The notes under the pieces: model-generated
Database searches by the model: none
Told to the model about the DNA's origin: nothing
What the model saw: the letters and a program-made list of their open reading frames with translations, nothing else
Program-made: the position numbers and the translations under genes
Assembly (NCBI GenBank): GCA_001897515.1
Contig: MKTA01000026.1
Coordinates: 1 to 33,950, forward strand
Length of the DNA stretch: 33,950 bases
From: Bacteroidetes bacterium 41-46
Lineage (GTDB): Bacteria; Bacteroidota; Bacteroidia; Bacteroidales; UBA932
Direction of reading: 5' to 3'
Shown: one piece after another, positions 1 through 6,771 of the stretch
Layout: every line of letters begins with the position of its first letter
Position numbering within the stretch: the stretch's first letter is position 1

Positions 1-83
1 CCATTATAGAGCTGTTTAACAGTGCTGAAAATAATGACGTCAATGAACTTTTGTTTAACCAACAACTGTCCTTAAATTTTTAG
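1..83 (+). CDS. C-terminal end of an upstream host gene (partial)
   Basis: An open frame enters from the left edge with codons starting at position 3 and stops at TAG 81-83, giving 26 residues that end in LSLNF. The stretch is too short to assign a family. It reads as ordinary coding sequence with no internal stop and lies in the same direction as the heme protein that follows 46 bp later. It could be a chance open frame. Confidence 0.4.
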   Translation, partial: IIELFNSAENNDVNELLFNQQLSLNF

Positions 84-90
84 TGGACAG
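66..90. promoter_or_regulatory. CTGTCC/GGACAG dyad upstream of heme protein gene
   Basis: Perfect 6-bp inverted arms, CTGTCC at 66-71 and GGACAG at 85-90, flank a 13-bp AT-rich spacer. The dyad is centred about 50 bp before the ATG at 130. A similar GTCC-N14-GGAC dyad precedes the DUF134 operon at 4144-4165. There is no T-run, so an operator is more likely than a terminator. This is inference from symmetry only. Confidence 0.35.
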
Positions 91-129
91 TAATGACATT
101 TGGTAGTGAAATCAATAAAACTATCCGTA

Positions 130-504
130 ATGAAAAAGATATCTCTTTTCTCGGGTAAAGCTCTGGCAGCATCATTTACTATGGCTTTGCTGATATTGTT
201 GAGCATAAATGCAGTTTTAAGCGGAGAGCAGTCTCCCAAGCCTATTCCGGACAATGTTCTTAAAATACTTGACAACTCTTGCGGAAAATGCCACAATCAG
301 GGAGGTAGCGGTGCTGCACTTGCAAATCTCAACCTTACAAAGTGGGACAATTACGACGCCGTAAAACAGGGGAAAAAAGCCGAGGCTATTTGCAGAACAA
401 TAACAACAGGCAAAATGCCGCCAAAATCATTTATCAAGAAAAACCCCCAAGCTATTGTAAGTGAAGAGCAAAGGGCAATTATTTGCAATTGGAGCAAACA
501 GTAG
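130..504 (+). CDS. Secreted small c-type heme-binding protein
   Basis: This 124-residue protein opens with a Sec-type signal peptide: MKK followed by a hydrophobic stretch to about residue 31. The mature part carries one heme attachment motif, CGKCH, at residues 51-55. A later GKMPP segment could supply a distal methionine ligand. It resembles the small periplasmic heme-binding or cytochrome c domains of Bacteroidota, which carry electrons or sense redox state. ATG 130 was preferred to the in-frame ATG at 100 because it places the basic MKK directly before the hydrophobic core. The gene is convergent with the Mrp-like gene. The redox partner is unknown, and a cytochrome in an apparently anaerobic context would fit anaerobic or microaerobic respiration. 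Confidence 0.75.
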   Translation: MKKISLFSGKALAASFTMALLILLSINAVLSGEQSPKPIPDNVLKILDNSCGKCHNQGGSGAALANLNLTKWDNYDAVKQGKKAEAICRTITTGKMPPKSFIKKNPQAIVSEEQRAIICNWSKQ

Positions 505-528
505 ATAATCAATTTTAATAAGTCACTC

Positions 529-1326
529 TCAGGTTACAATGTTCTCAACCAGCTTCATAAATGCATCATATATTGGCTGGCTTGATGTTAGCTCTCCCAT
601 TCTTCCCGAATCACAACTCTCACCAACCTTTTCATTAACAGGGATTTGAGTAAGTAATGGTATATCAAACTCGCTCGCCAGTTTTTCGCCCCCTCCTTTA
701 CCAAAGAGGAAGTACTTCTCATCTGGATGCTGAGATGGAGTAAACCATGACATATTTTCTACAACACCCATTACCGGTATTCCTATCTGAGGGTTTTTAT
801 ACATTGCAATTGCCTTTTCAACATCATCCATTGCCATCTCCTGAGGCGTGGTAACAAATATTACTCCATCGGCCGCTATATTCTGGAGGATGGTAATATG
901 TATATCTCCTGTTCCCGGAGGAGTATCAATTATTAAGTAATCCAGATCTCCCCAGAGAGTATCGTTCAATAGCTGAGATAATCCGCTTGATGCCTTAGGG
1001 CCTCTCCATATAACCGGCTCTTTTGTATCTAATAAAAAGCCTATTGACATAAGTTTTATCCCAAAATTAATAAACGGGACCAGATAGCTCTTTCCCTCCT
1101 TATCCACAACAAATGGCCTCTTCCCCTTGAGATTGAACAGAAGTGGGATTGAGGGGCCATAAATATCGGCATCCAGTAAGCCTACCGAGTGCCCCTCAGA
1201 TGCCAGACTCATAGCAAGTCCGGCTGCAACTGTTGATTTACCTACGCCACCTTTACCGGAGGCCACTACTACTATTTTTTTAATTCCTGATGGCTTATTC
1301 TTTAAAAATTGTTCCTGATTTTCCAT
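529..1326 (-). CDS. Mrp/ApbC (NBP35-type) P-loop ATPase, short form
   Basis: The protein has 265 residues and belongs to the Mrp/MinD family of deviant Walker ATPases linked to iron-sulfur cluster carriage. The deviant Walker A motif GKGGVGKST lies at about residues 24-32, a switch DADIYGPS follows, and DTPPGTGD forms the Walker B region. ENMSWFTP stands where many Mrp proteins have a cluster-binding CxxC, so that pair is missing here. The N-terminal DUF59 domain of longer Bacteroidota Mrp proteins is also absent. It is the last gene of the leftward DUF134-NifX-MinD operon, 4 bp after its neighbour, so a role in assembling or moving a metal cluster with those proteins is inferred. Confidence 0.85.
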   Translation of the reverse strand: MENQEQFLKNKPSGIKKIVVVASGKGGVGKSTVAAGLAMSLASEGHSVGLLDADIYGPSIPLLFNLKGKRPFVVDKEGKSYLVPFINFGIKLMSIGFLLDTKEPVIWRGPKASSGLSQLLNDTLWGDLDYLIIDTPPGTGDIHITILQNIAADGVIFVTTPQEMAMDDVEKAIAMYKNPQIGIPVMGVVENMSWFTPSQHPDEKYFLFGKGGGEKLASEFDIPLLTQIPVNEKVGESCDSGRMGELTSSQPIYDAFMKLVENIVT

Positions 1327-1330
1327 ATAT

Positions 1331-2200
1331 CTATTTAGTTATATTTTCCCATATTTTTACTATCTCCTTACTTACATTAGAGAGAGGATTCCACTCAACT
1401 ATTGACTTACTGTTTATCATTGCCTCAACAACCTCTGGATTGAAAGGAATTTTCCCTACAATACCTACCCCCTTTGAATTACAAAAGTCTATTATCCTTT
1501 CAGTTAGTTCAGGAGAGAGGTCGTGTTTATTTATTGCAACACCCTTTTCAAGAGAGAAGCCCTCAAGAAGTTGCAGTGTTCTCTCCAGATCGCTCAAAGC
1601 CGACATTGAAGGCTCTGTTACTATCAGAACATAGTTTACCCCGGAAATTGAAGATATTACTGCGCATCCTATTCCGGGAGGAGAGTCTATCAAAATTGTA
1701 TCTATCTGTTCCTGACCGGCAATTTCACGACATCTGTTCCTAACCATTGCAACCAGTTTTCCTGAATTCTCTTCACCGGGCTCAAGCCTTCCATATACCA
1801 TCTTACCGTTCCTGAAATTTCCAGAATGCATCCTGCTTTTATCACTCTTCTCCATAGAGATGGCTTTTACCGGACAAACTCTTTCACACAATTTGCATCC
1901 GTCACAGGAGATTTCATCAATTGAGTATTTCCCCTCAGTAAAAGTAATTGCATCAAATCTGCAGTAATCCTGACACACACCGCAATTTTTACATATTTGA
2001 TGATCTATTTTCGCTTTTTCACCTGAAATATAGACCTCAGTAAATTCTATCTCAGGCTCCATTATTATATGGAGATTTGCGGCATCAACATCGCAATCTG
2101 CAAGAACTACCCGGTTTTCAGAAATTGTTGCAAATGCCGCGGTAATGCTGCTCTTACCGGTTCCACCCTTGCCACTGATGACAGCCAGTTCATTAATCAT
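1331..2200 (-). CDS. MinD-family ATPase with inserted ferredoxin domain (second copy)
   Basis: This is a 289-residue ParA/MinD-type ATPase with the deviant Walker A motif SGKGGTGKSS near the N-terminus and DSPPGIGC in the Walker B region. Between them sits a two-cluster ferredoxin insert whose cysteines read CKNCGVCQDYC and CDGCKLCERVC, each fitting CxxCxxCxxxC with a trailing proline or equivalent, so two [4Fe-4S] clusters are expected. Its start overlaps the stop of the upstream paralogue by 4 bp (ATGA), which implies translational coupling. Such ATPases occur in pairs beside NifX-like proteins in many anaerobes. Their substrate is not established, and cluster or electron transfer to a metalloprotein is the usual inference. 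Confidence 0.88.
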   Translation of the reverse strand: MINELAVISGKGGTGKSSITAAFATISENRVVLADCDVDAANLHIIMEPEIEFTEVYISGEKAKIDHQICKNCGVCQDYCRFDAITFTEGKYSIDEISCDGCKLCERVCPVKAISMEKSDKSRMHSGNFRNGKMVYGRLEPGEENSGKLVAMVRNRCREIAGQEQIDTILIDSPPGIGCAVISSISGVNYVLIVTEPSMSALSDLERTLQLLEGFSLEKGVAINKHDLSPELTERIIDFCNSKGVGIVGKIPFNPEVVEAMINSKSIVEWNPLSNVSKEIVKIWENITK

Positions 2201-3063
2201 AATGCAATCCCTCCAATCTTATCCGTTAATTTTCTTGCCAGAGAGGAGAATTTAGCTGCAAGTAGTGGTCTGCCGGAAACAGCCAGCTTACCTTTTGAAT
2301 AAGCAGAGGCTATCTCTTTATCAAAGGGGATCTCCATTATTAGTTCTATGTTCTCTCTCTTCAGATAGTCATGAACAACTCTGTTTCCAAGTCCGGCCCG
2401 GTTGATGATTACTGAGAAGGGCCTCCCCATCTTCTGTAAAATTTCAACAGATAATTTCAAGTCATTTAAACCAAAAGGTGTAGGTTCAGTTACCAGAATA
2501 ACATAATCTGACGCATTTACTGTATGGATGAATGGGCATGATGTACCCGGAGGAGAGTCAAATATCGCCAAATCTGCATATGTTGAATTAATTGCCCTTT
2601 TTAATACAGGAACCGGGGTGTATACTCCCACCTTTAAACGCCCCTCAACTATTTTGCACCCACTATTGTCAGAAAAATTTATAACCTCTCCCAGGAGCAT
2701 CTCCTTTTCTGTTATAGCACCATTTTCACAAGCAACAGAGCATGCTCCGCATCCGTGGCACAACTCCTCCATAACTCTTGATAATCCTCTCTCTTTAATA
2801 ATTAAGATTGCATTATATGCGCACCAATCCTGGCATTTACCGCAAAAAAGACATTTTGAGGAATCAATCTGAGGGACCTTTTGGGTGACCTGCTTACTCT
2901 CTATTAGTTCAGTCTTAAAAAAAGATGCTGCATTTGGCTCTTCAGCGTCGCAGTCAGTTAAAACAGCATTAATCCCATACTCAATAAAGGTCTGATACAG
3001 ATTGGTGGAGACAAACGTCTTACCGGTTCCTCCTTTACCGCTTGCGACTGCTATTTTAAACAT
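2197..3063 (-). CDS. MinD-family ATPase with inserted ferredoxin domain (first copy)
   Basis: The 288-residue paralogue of the next gene begins with MFKIAVASGKGGTGKTF, the deviant Walker A motif. It has two cysteine sets in the insert, CLFCGKCQDWC and CHGCGACSVAC, predicted to hold two [4Fe-4S] clusters. FDSPPGTSCP is the Walker B region. The two copies probably act as a heterodimer, as is usual when they are adjacent and coupled. It starts 2 bp after the NifX-like gene. Operon partners suggest handling of iron-sulfur or molybdenum-related cofactors, though no nitrogenase or molybdoenzyme gene is visible in the window. Confidence 0.88.
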   Translation of the reverse strand: MFKIAVASGKGGTGKTFVSTNLYQTFIEYGINAVLTDCDAEEPNAASFFKTELIESKQVTQKVPQIDSSKCLFCGKCQDWCAYNAILIIKERGLSRVMEELCHGCGACSVACENGAITEKEMLLGEVINFSDNSGCKIVEGRLKVGVYTPVPVLKRAINSTYADLAIFDSPPGTSCPFIHTVNASDYVILVTEPTPFGLNDLKLSVEILQKMGRPFSVIINRAGLGNRVVHDYLKRENIELIMEIPFDKEIASAYSKGKLAVSGRPLLAAKFSSLARKLTDKIGGIAL

Positions 3064-3065
3064 GA

Positions 3066-3404
3066 TTAATGATCACATTTATTAGCTCCTGTCTCAAGAA
3101 CCCCGTTCAGACACTCCTCCACTAGCTCCCTTGCCGATTTTTGAGGGGCTCCCAAATGAATTTTTATCCCGTTTTGCACAAGTATTGACTGAGCGTGCTG
3201 ACCCATACCACCTGCAATAATATCGGTTGTGCCTTCGTCATGCAACCACAAAGGCAGGACACCAGGCTCATGAGGAGGCGGAGTAGCCAAACTCTCTGAT
3301 AAAATTGTATCATCATTCGTGTTAATAAATGCAAATTGAGTGCAATGTCCGAAATGGGAACATAAAACTCCGTTTTCCAACGGAATGGCAAATCTCCTCT
3401 TCAT
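3066..3404 (-). CDS. NifX/NafY-like cofactor-binding protein (NifB/NifX family)
   Basis: This 112-residue single-domain protein matches the dinitrogenase iron-molybdenum cofactor biosynthesis family. It has MKRRFAIPLENGVLCSHFGHC at the start, where members have a conserved His/Cys-rich patch, and the family-typical GGMGQHAQ segment near residue 67. A C-terminal NKCDH tail adds possible metal ligands. Members bind iron-containing cofactors or, outside nitrogen fixers, serve unknown carriers. It lies between a second NifX-like gene and the ferredoxin-MinD pair. Confidence 0.82.
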   Translation of the reverse strand: MKRRFAIPLENGVLCSHFGHCTQFAFINTNDDTILSESLATPPPHEPGVLPLWLHDEGTTDIIAGGMGQHAQSILVQNGIKIHLGAPQKSARELVEECLNGVLETGANKCDH

Positions 3405-3412
3405 ATTTTCTC

Positions 3413-3733
3413 TTATTTTTTATTTTTTATCAATCCAATTATCTCTCCCACACTCTTCTCCTCTTTTATCATTATAAGATGCATTCCCAGGCTGTCAAAA
3501 ATGCTCTTCACCTTGTTTCCAAATTCACCTGAGATTATCTTTTCAACACCCTTAGATGCGACAAGTCTTGCCGATGCTACCCCTGCACCCTCTACACTCT
3601 CTGCATTTTCGTTTGGAATAAACTCTACAGAACCTGTCAGTTCATCAAAAATCACAAAATATGAACACCTCCCAAATCTTCTGTCCATAGGTGAATCAAG
3701 GGTGTTACCCGTTGATGTTATTGCTGTTTTCAT
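3413..3733 (-). CDS. NifX-like cofactor-binding protein (second copy)
   Basis: The protein has 106 residues from the ATG at 3733. The first residues MKTAITSTGNTLDSPMDRRF are the conserved start of this NifX-like family, so the longer in-frame extension upstream was rejected. FGRCSYFVIFD and GAGVASARLV are further family features; members typically bind an iron-sulfur or Fe-S-Mo cluster. Its start lies inside the end of the DUF134 gene (29-bp overlap), which supports co-translation. The paired NifX-like proteins differ in length of the His/Cys patch and may bind different partners. Confidence 0.82.
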   Translation of the reverse strand: MKTAITSTGNTLDSPMDRRFGRCSYFVIFDELTGSVEFIPNENAESVEGAGVASARLVASKGVEKIISGEFGNKVKSIFDSLGMHLIMIKEEKSVGEIIGLIKNKK

Positions 3734-4130
3734 TGTATTTAGATATTTTATTTGATCCGCAGAGAGTACACACCTCTGCCGGTATCTGTTTGTCAGAATG
3801 GTTAAAAAGGCAATTGCAGCCGGCACATTTATACCAGCTGCTGTCAAAATAGACCTTGCCCCCTTCAAAAACTATTGGTCTGGCCTCAACAAAGGCTAAC
3901 GCAATCTTTCGGCGGGCACTCTCATAAATTCTTGCAAATGTTGATCTGGAGACACCCATTTCACGGGCAGCAGCTACCTGTCCGAATAAAAGGTGGTCAC
4001 TAAGTCTTATTGATTCATACTCTTCAAGGTTAAGAACAACTGCGTGCTCCTCTCCTGATTGTCCGATAGCTCTGTACCCCTTGAATGCCGGGGGATTAAG
4101 CATTTTTCTGATTAGTTTTGGTCTTGGCAT
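3705..4130 (-). CDS. DUF134 (UPF0251) DNA-binding protein
   Basis: This 141-residue protein starts MPRPKLIRKM, the signature opening of the DUF134 family. A helix-turn-helix near residues 55-75 (QVAAAREMGVSRSTFARI) resembles sigma-70 region 4. A C-terminal CAGC...CTLC arrangement could bind zinc. It is the first gene of the leftward NifX/MinD/Mrp operon, so autoregulation is a reasonable inference. A GTCC/GGAC dyad lies 14-35 bp upstream of its start. No DUF134 ligand is firmly established. Confidence 0.85.
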   Translation of the reverse strand: MPRPKLIRKMLNPPAFKGYRAIGQSGEEHAVVLNLEEYESIRLSDHLLFGQVAAAREMGVSRSTFARIYESARRKIALAFVEARPIVFEGGKVYFDSSWYKCAGCNCLFNHSDKQIPAEVCTLCGSNKISKYNENSNNING

Positions 4131-4143
4131 ATAATGAACATTT

Positions 4144-4165
4144 GTCCACTACAAATATAATGGAC
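4144..4165. promoter_or_regulatory. GTCCA/TGGAC dyad upstream of the DUF134 operon
   Basis: Inverted arms GTCCA (4144-4148) and TGGAC (4161-4165) flank a 12-bp AT-rich spacer just before the ATG at 4130 on the minus strand. The layout resembles the dyad at 66-90. It may be an operator; this is inferred from symmetry and position. Confidence 0.35.
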
Positions 4166-4187
4166 GTATGCTCATTTCAAAAATTTT

Positions 4188-4553
4188 TTAACCAGGAATT
4201 GAAAAAAAGAATGAACTGCCAACATTTGGCTCTGATTCAAGCCATATCTCTCCCTCTAATTTATCAACGTAACTCTTTACAATTGAAAGACCTAGCCCTG
4301 AACCCTCAATACTTCTTATATGCTCAAGATTTGCCTGTACAAATCTGTCAAAAATTGCGGCTTGCCTTACCTTTTCAATTCCTAACCCTGAATCTTTTAC
4401 GGAAAAAACAACTTTTCCGCTCTCTCCGTAGTGACAGCCAACCTTGACAAATCCCCTCTCTGTGTATTTAATTGCGTTGTTGATCAGATTTGTAAGGATT
4501 CCTTCCAGCAGATATTTATCGGTATTTATTATTTGAGAGCTTTCATCAAGCTA
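4188..4553 (-). pseudogene. Sensor histidine kinase, C-terminal fragment cut by prophage insertion
   Basis: Read on the minus strand, the frame ending at the stop 4188-4190 encodes about 121 residues of a HATPase_c domain. The N-box NLINNAIKYT, G1 box DSGLGI, F-box IFDRF and G2 box GSGLGLSI all appear in order, ending SSFFFSIPG. The frame is open back to about 4553, where kinase-like sequence stops at a junction with phage end sequence. The sensor and phosphoacceptor parts are missing from the window. In an intact gene they would continue upstream of the fragment, so they should lie beyond the far end of the prophage. The remaining ATPase piece cannot signal on its own. Confidence 0.85.
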
Positions 4554-4560
4554 TGGGGGT

Positions 4561-4576
4561 TAAAACAAATTGTACA
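4561..4576 (+). repeat. Phage left-end repeat 1 (candidate transposase site)
   Basis: TAAAACAAATTGTACA begins 7 bp inside the presumed phage end. It recurs 93 bp further in with two differences. In Mu, MuA binds several such repeats near each end, so these are candidate transposase-binding sites by position and repetition. Confidence 0.6.
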
Positions 4577-4653
4577 TATTGATTGGTTACACAGATAGAG
4601 TATTACACCATGAAAGTTAAATAGTTAGGCCGATAATCAGTAACCTTCATCCC

Positions 4654-4669
4654 TAAAACGAATTGTGCA
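4654..4669 (+). repeat. Phage left-end repeat 2 (candidate transposase site)
   Basis: TAAAACGAATTGTGCA matches repeat 1 at 14 of 16 positions in the same orientation. The spacing of about 93 bp from repeat 1 is of the order seen between end sites of Mu-like phages. No clear third copy was found. Confidence 0.6.
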
Positions 4670-5165
4670 AAAACTTAAAGTTTGGTTTAATTTTGGTTTA
4701 ATTATTTAATCTACAAACGACAAAATTTGGCCCGTTTTTTTAATAATTACGTCATAAAGGTATGAAATATTAAACAATCTTGAAATATCAGTTAAATAAG
4801 CGTTTTACGCCATTTAAATCAGTATCCCGGGCTGTCTTTTGACGGCCCTTTTTTATTGCCTTGAAATAATCTCTTAAATCACTCCTAAGATACCAGTTTG
4901 GTGCGTCTTTTTTGGATGGATGGCCAATTGGGTGGCCAATTGGGTGGCCAAAAATCAGTAAAAAAATGCAGATAAACACCCCTATACTGCCTAAAAATAT
5001 GCCAAAATAAGGCAAAAAATGCAGATAGACCCCCCGATAATACCCTTTTATTTTTCTCAACACCTATATATATAATACAGAGAATGTGCCTTTTACAGCA
5101 TTAATTTGTGTCAAAAGCCCTAAAAAAGTGCGTGTGTGGCGAAATAATTGGTGCATAAATGCAAA
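4670..5165. other. Left-end region with short tandem and direct repeats
   Basis: No confident gene lies here. At 4921-4950 the 12-bp unit TGGCCAATTGGG is repeated two and a half times. At about 4961-4984 and 5014-5037 a direct repeat of roughly 24 bp (beginning AAAAAATGCAGATA) occurs twice, 53 bp apart, with few differences. TTTGGTTTAA is repeated near 4682-4705. The region may hold further transposase or regulatory sites; nothing in it is assigned. Confidence 0.5.
4788..5063 (-). CDS. Doubtful small membrane protein
   Basis: An open frame of 91 residues starts at GTG and has one hydrophobic segment (about residues 16-40), a GHPIGHPIGHP run made by the 12-bp tandem repeat, and a basic C-terminus. 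There is no ATG, no convincing ribosome site and no family I recognise. The C-terminal 45 residues have a plausible amino-acid composition, so a remnant of an older gene is possible. Confidence 0.25.
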   Translation of the reverse strand: MLRKIKGYYRGVYLHFLPYFGIFLGSIGVFICIFLLIFGHPIGHPIGHPSKKDAPNWYLRSDLRDYFKAIKKGRQKTARDTDLNGVKRLFN

Positions 5166-5190
5166 AAGAGGCACTCAGCCGGTGCCTCTT
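5166..5190 (-). terminator. Rho-independent terminator after the 48-residue gene
   Basis: A perfect 9-bp stem, AAGAGGCAC with GTGCCTCTT, encloses a 7-base loop. Read on the minus strand it is followed by a run of T. It lies 60 bp past the stop of the leftward 48-residue gene. Confidence 0.75.
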
Positions 5191-5249
5191 AAAACGACCT
5201 GCAAGCTATCTGCAGTAGAAGATCATTAGTCAAATAGTCAGATAACTAC

Positions 5250-5396
5250 TTAAGCAGCGGTTTCTTGATCGTCCTTAACCCAAAAACGGAAATATTTCCC
5301 CTTTTTCGGATAGATACGTACACCATTACGATATACAAATCTGCAGAAGATCAGCTTATAACCAGGTTTCCCGTTTTGTGCAAAATCTGAATTCAT
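5250..5396 (-). CDS. Small basic phage protein, 48 residues
   Basis: The frame runs from ATG at 5396 to TAA at 5250-5252 and encodes MNSDFAQNGKPGYKLIFCRF, then a basic, aromatic-rich segment (YRNGVRIYPKKGKYFRFWV) and a short acidic tail. I do not recognise the family. The regular beta-strand-like alternation around KYFRFWV suggests a small folded domain. It is leftward like the repressor and has its own terminator downstream at 5166-5190. It may be expressed in the lysogen, by position only. Confidence 0.6.
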   Translation of the reverse strand: MNSDFAQNGKPGYKLIFCRFVYRNGVRIYPKKGKYFRFWVKDDQETAA

Positions 5397-5471
5397 TGTT
5401 ATTAAGCGTTAATTTGGTTGGCATTTTACTATAGGTAGTCAACACGTTTAACCCTCTTTGCGTTCACAAAG

Positions 5472-5500
5472 AAAAAAGCCCAACACGCTGAATGCTGGGC
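5472..5500 (-). terminator. Rho-independent terminator downstream of the repressor
   Basis: On the minus strand GCCCAGCA pairs with TGTTGGGC (one G-U pair) around a 7-base loop and is followed by TTTTTT. It lies about 150 bp past the repressor stop and separates the repressor transcript from the 48-residue gene. Confidence 0.75.
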
Positions 5501-5555
5501 CTTAAATCTCTTACTCCGTAAATGGCAGTAGATCCATTTTACTTAATAATCGAAT

Positions 5556-5593
5556 GAATTTGATTTTGCAAGGGCAAATGTAATCAAAAATTC
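5556..5593. repeat. Nested inverted repeat after the repressor
   Basis: An inner stem TTTGC/GCAAA around AAGG is flanked by GATT/AATC and an outer GAATTT/AAATTC, forming a nested, bulged hairpin 57 bp past the repressor stop. It may help end or stabilise the repressor mRNA. The rest of 5397-5650 shows no gene. Confidence 0.4.
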
Positions 5594-5650
5594 ATTTTAC
5601 GAAACTTTTTCTTTGCATTTTGCAAATATTTTATCGCATAATGCTATTTT

Positions 5651-6307
5651 TTATTCTACTCGGATACTCCCAATAACAAGCGCTATTTTAAGAATATCCC
5701 GTATTGGTACGTCAAATGGATCATAAGCTGCATTATCTGAAAACATCAGTATGTTGTCCGGTAAAGTAGATTTTTTAACTCTCTTTATTAAAACTCCTTG
5801 GCTGTTTGTTAAAACCGCATAGATCTTATTCCATTGGAAAAATAAAGTTTCTTTAACAATAGCACATGCAATAATATCTCCGGAAGAATATTTCGGATAC
5901 ATACTATTGCCTTTCATCCTTATTAAAAAATCTGCCTGCTTAAAGTCGGGTACGTCATAGAAATGCTCTATTTGAAGATCATCAAACGTAGCCAGGCCAA
6001 ATCCGGCAAAAGCTGTTACAGGAATAAGTGGAAGTCCATTTTCATTTGAGGATACATGTGCAACGGCTTTAATCGGCTCAGTGCTCTCCTTTAACATCTC
6101 TCCTTTGCCAGTTAGGAGCCATTCTAGATTGATGTCGGAGTAGCTTGCGATTATTTTCGTAATAAATACGTCAGATATACTTTGACTAAGCTTGTCAGAG
6201 TCAAATAATCCCCTCTTTAGTCCAGTGGTAGTATAAAATTTGGACAATTTTATACCTTGAACATCAAGATATTGCATTACTCGTTCTTTGACAGTTGCGA
6301 TTTTCAT
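5651..6307 (-). CDS. Phage repressor, HTH plus S24 (LexA/CI-like) autopeptidase
   Basis: This 218-residue protein has an N-terminal DNA-binding segment (residues 1-70, ending in EWLLTGKGEML, as in many Bacteroidota phage repressors). A LexA-fold peptidase follows, with probable nucleophile Ser135 in GNSMYP, general base Lys175 in GVLIKRVKK, and an Ala101-Gly102 cleavage site. The spacings of 34 and 40 residues agree with LexA-type proteins. It is the candidate lysogeny repressor: it lies leftward at the phage left end, opposite the Ner-like gene. DNA damage, through RecA, would be expected to trigger self-cleavage and induction. The palindrome at 6325-6344 is its likely operator. Transcription probably ends at 5472-5500. 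Confidence 0.9.
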   Translation of the reverse strand: MKIATVKERVMQYLDVQGIKLSKFYTTTGLKRGLFDSDKLSQSISDVFITKIIASYSDINLEWLLTGKGEMLKESTEPIKAVAHVSSNENGLPLIPVTAFAGFGLATFDDLQIEHFYDVPDFKQADFLIRMKGNSMYPKYSSGDIIACAIVKETLFFQWNKIYAVLTNSQGVLIKRVKKSTLPDNILMFSDNAAYDPFDVPIRDILKIALVIGSIRVE

Positions 6308-6324
6308 CGAAATTATTTTTGTTG

Positions 6325-6344
6325 ATTACGATAATTATCGTAAT
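6325..6344. promoter_or_regulatory. 20-bp perfect palindromic operator
   Basis: ATTACGATAATTATCGTAAT is a perfect palindrome 17 bp upstream of the repressor start, inside the divergent region between repressor and Ner-like gene. It is the most likely binding site for the S24 repressor (or the Ner-like protein) and would control both directions. Confidence 0.75.
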
Positions 6345-6354
6345 ATTGCACATG

Positions 6355-6395
6355 CTTTCCCTTTGGAAAGTGGTTGTAAAGATATAATAAATTTT
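6355..6395 (+). promoter_or_regulatory. Candidate early promoter with CTTTCC/GGAAAG dyad
   Basis: TTTG at 6362-6365 and TAAATTTT at 6388-6395 approach the Bacteroidota -33 (TTTG) and -7 (TAnnTTTG) elements, with spacing 22, slightly long. The -33 element lies within the inverted repeat CTTTCC-CTTT-GGAAAG (6355-6370), a second possible operator. The start codon of the Ner-like gene follows at 6410. Confidence 0.4.
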
Positions 6396-6409
6396 AAATA
6401 CGCATAAAA

Positions 6410-6577
6410 ATGAAAAAAATCATCGTTGCTCACGGCGAAAAGAACCAGCTGGCAAAGTTGTTTGACGTTAGCCGCGTAACTATCCGTGAGGCTCTTGCCG
6501 GCAGAACCAAGAGTGAACTGGCGATTAAGATTCGCACTGCAGCATTAGAGCGCGGTGGTCAAGAAACAAGCAAATAA
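6410..6577 (+). CDS. Ner-like small HTH regulator
   Basis: This 55-residue protein consists almost wholly of a helix-turn-helix: NQLAKLFDVSRVTIREALAG is a clear recognition-helix pair, followed by a short basic helix. Position as the first rightward gene, opposite the repressor and before the transposase, matches Mu ner, which limits early transcription in the lytic cycle. Functional equivalence is inferred from size and place. It is followed 11 bp later by a small membrane protein. Confidence 0.7.
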   Translation: MKKIIVAHGEKNQLAKLFDVSRVTIREALAGRTKSELAIKIRTAALERGGQETSK

Positions 6578-6588
6578 ACACCCTTATT

Positions 6589-6753
6589 ATGAATAAATTT
6601 TTCTTATACGCATTTTCCATCCTGGGCATAGTTGCCCTGAGTGGAGCTCTGTTTTTTGGAGCAACGCACCACTACTGGACTGCCGGGCTATGCCTGATGA
6701 TATGCCTGGTGATATATCAGGATCAGAAGAAAGAATTAAAAATCTCGAAATAA
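6589..6753 (+). CDS. Small membrane protein, two hydrophobic segments
   Basis: The 54-residue frame (ATG 6589 to TAA 6751-6753) has two hydrophobic stretches, about residues 4-23 and 28-43, with a short HHYW loop and a charged tail QDQKKELKISK. It looks like an inner-membrane hairpin. I do not recognise a family. Placement among the first early genes suggests a role in host takeover or superinfection exclusion, as often seen for such proteins; this is speculation. Confidence 0.6.
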   Translation: MNKFFLYAFSILGIVALSGALFFGATHHYWTAGLCLMICLVIYQDQKKELKISK

Positions 6754-6771
6754 TGTGCGGTATGAAAAAAA

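Noticed and set aside
4921..4950. CRISPR-like repeat array
   Set aside because: The 12-bp units are directly tandem without spacers.
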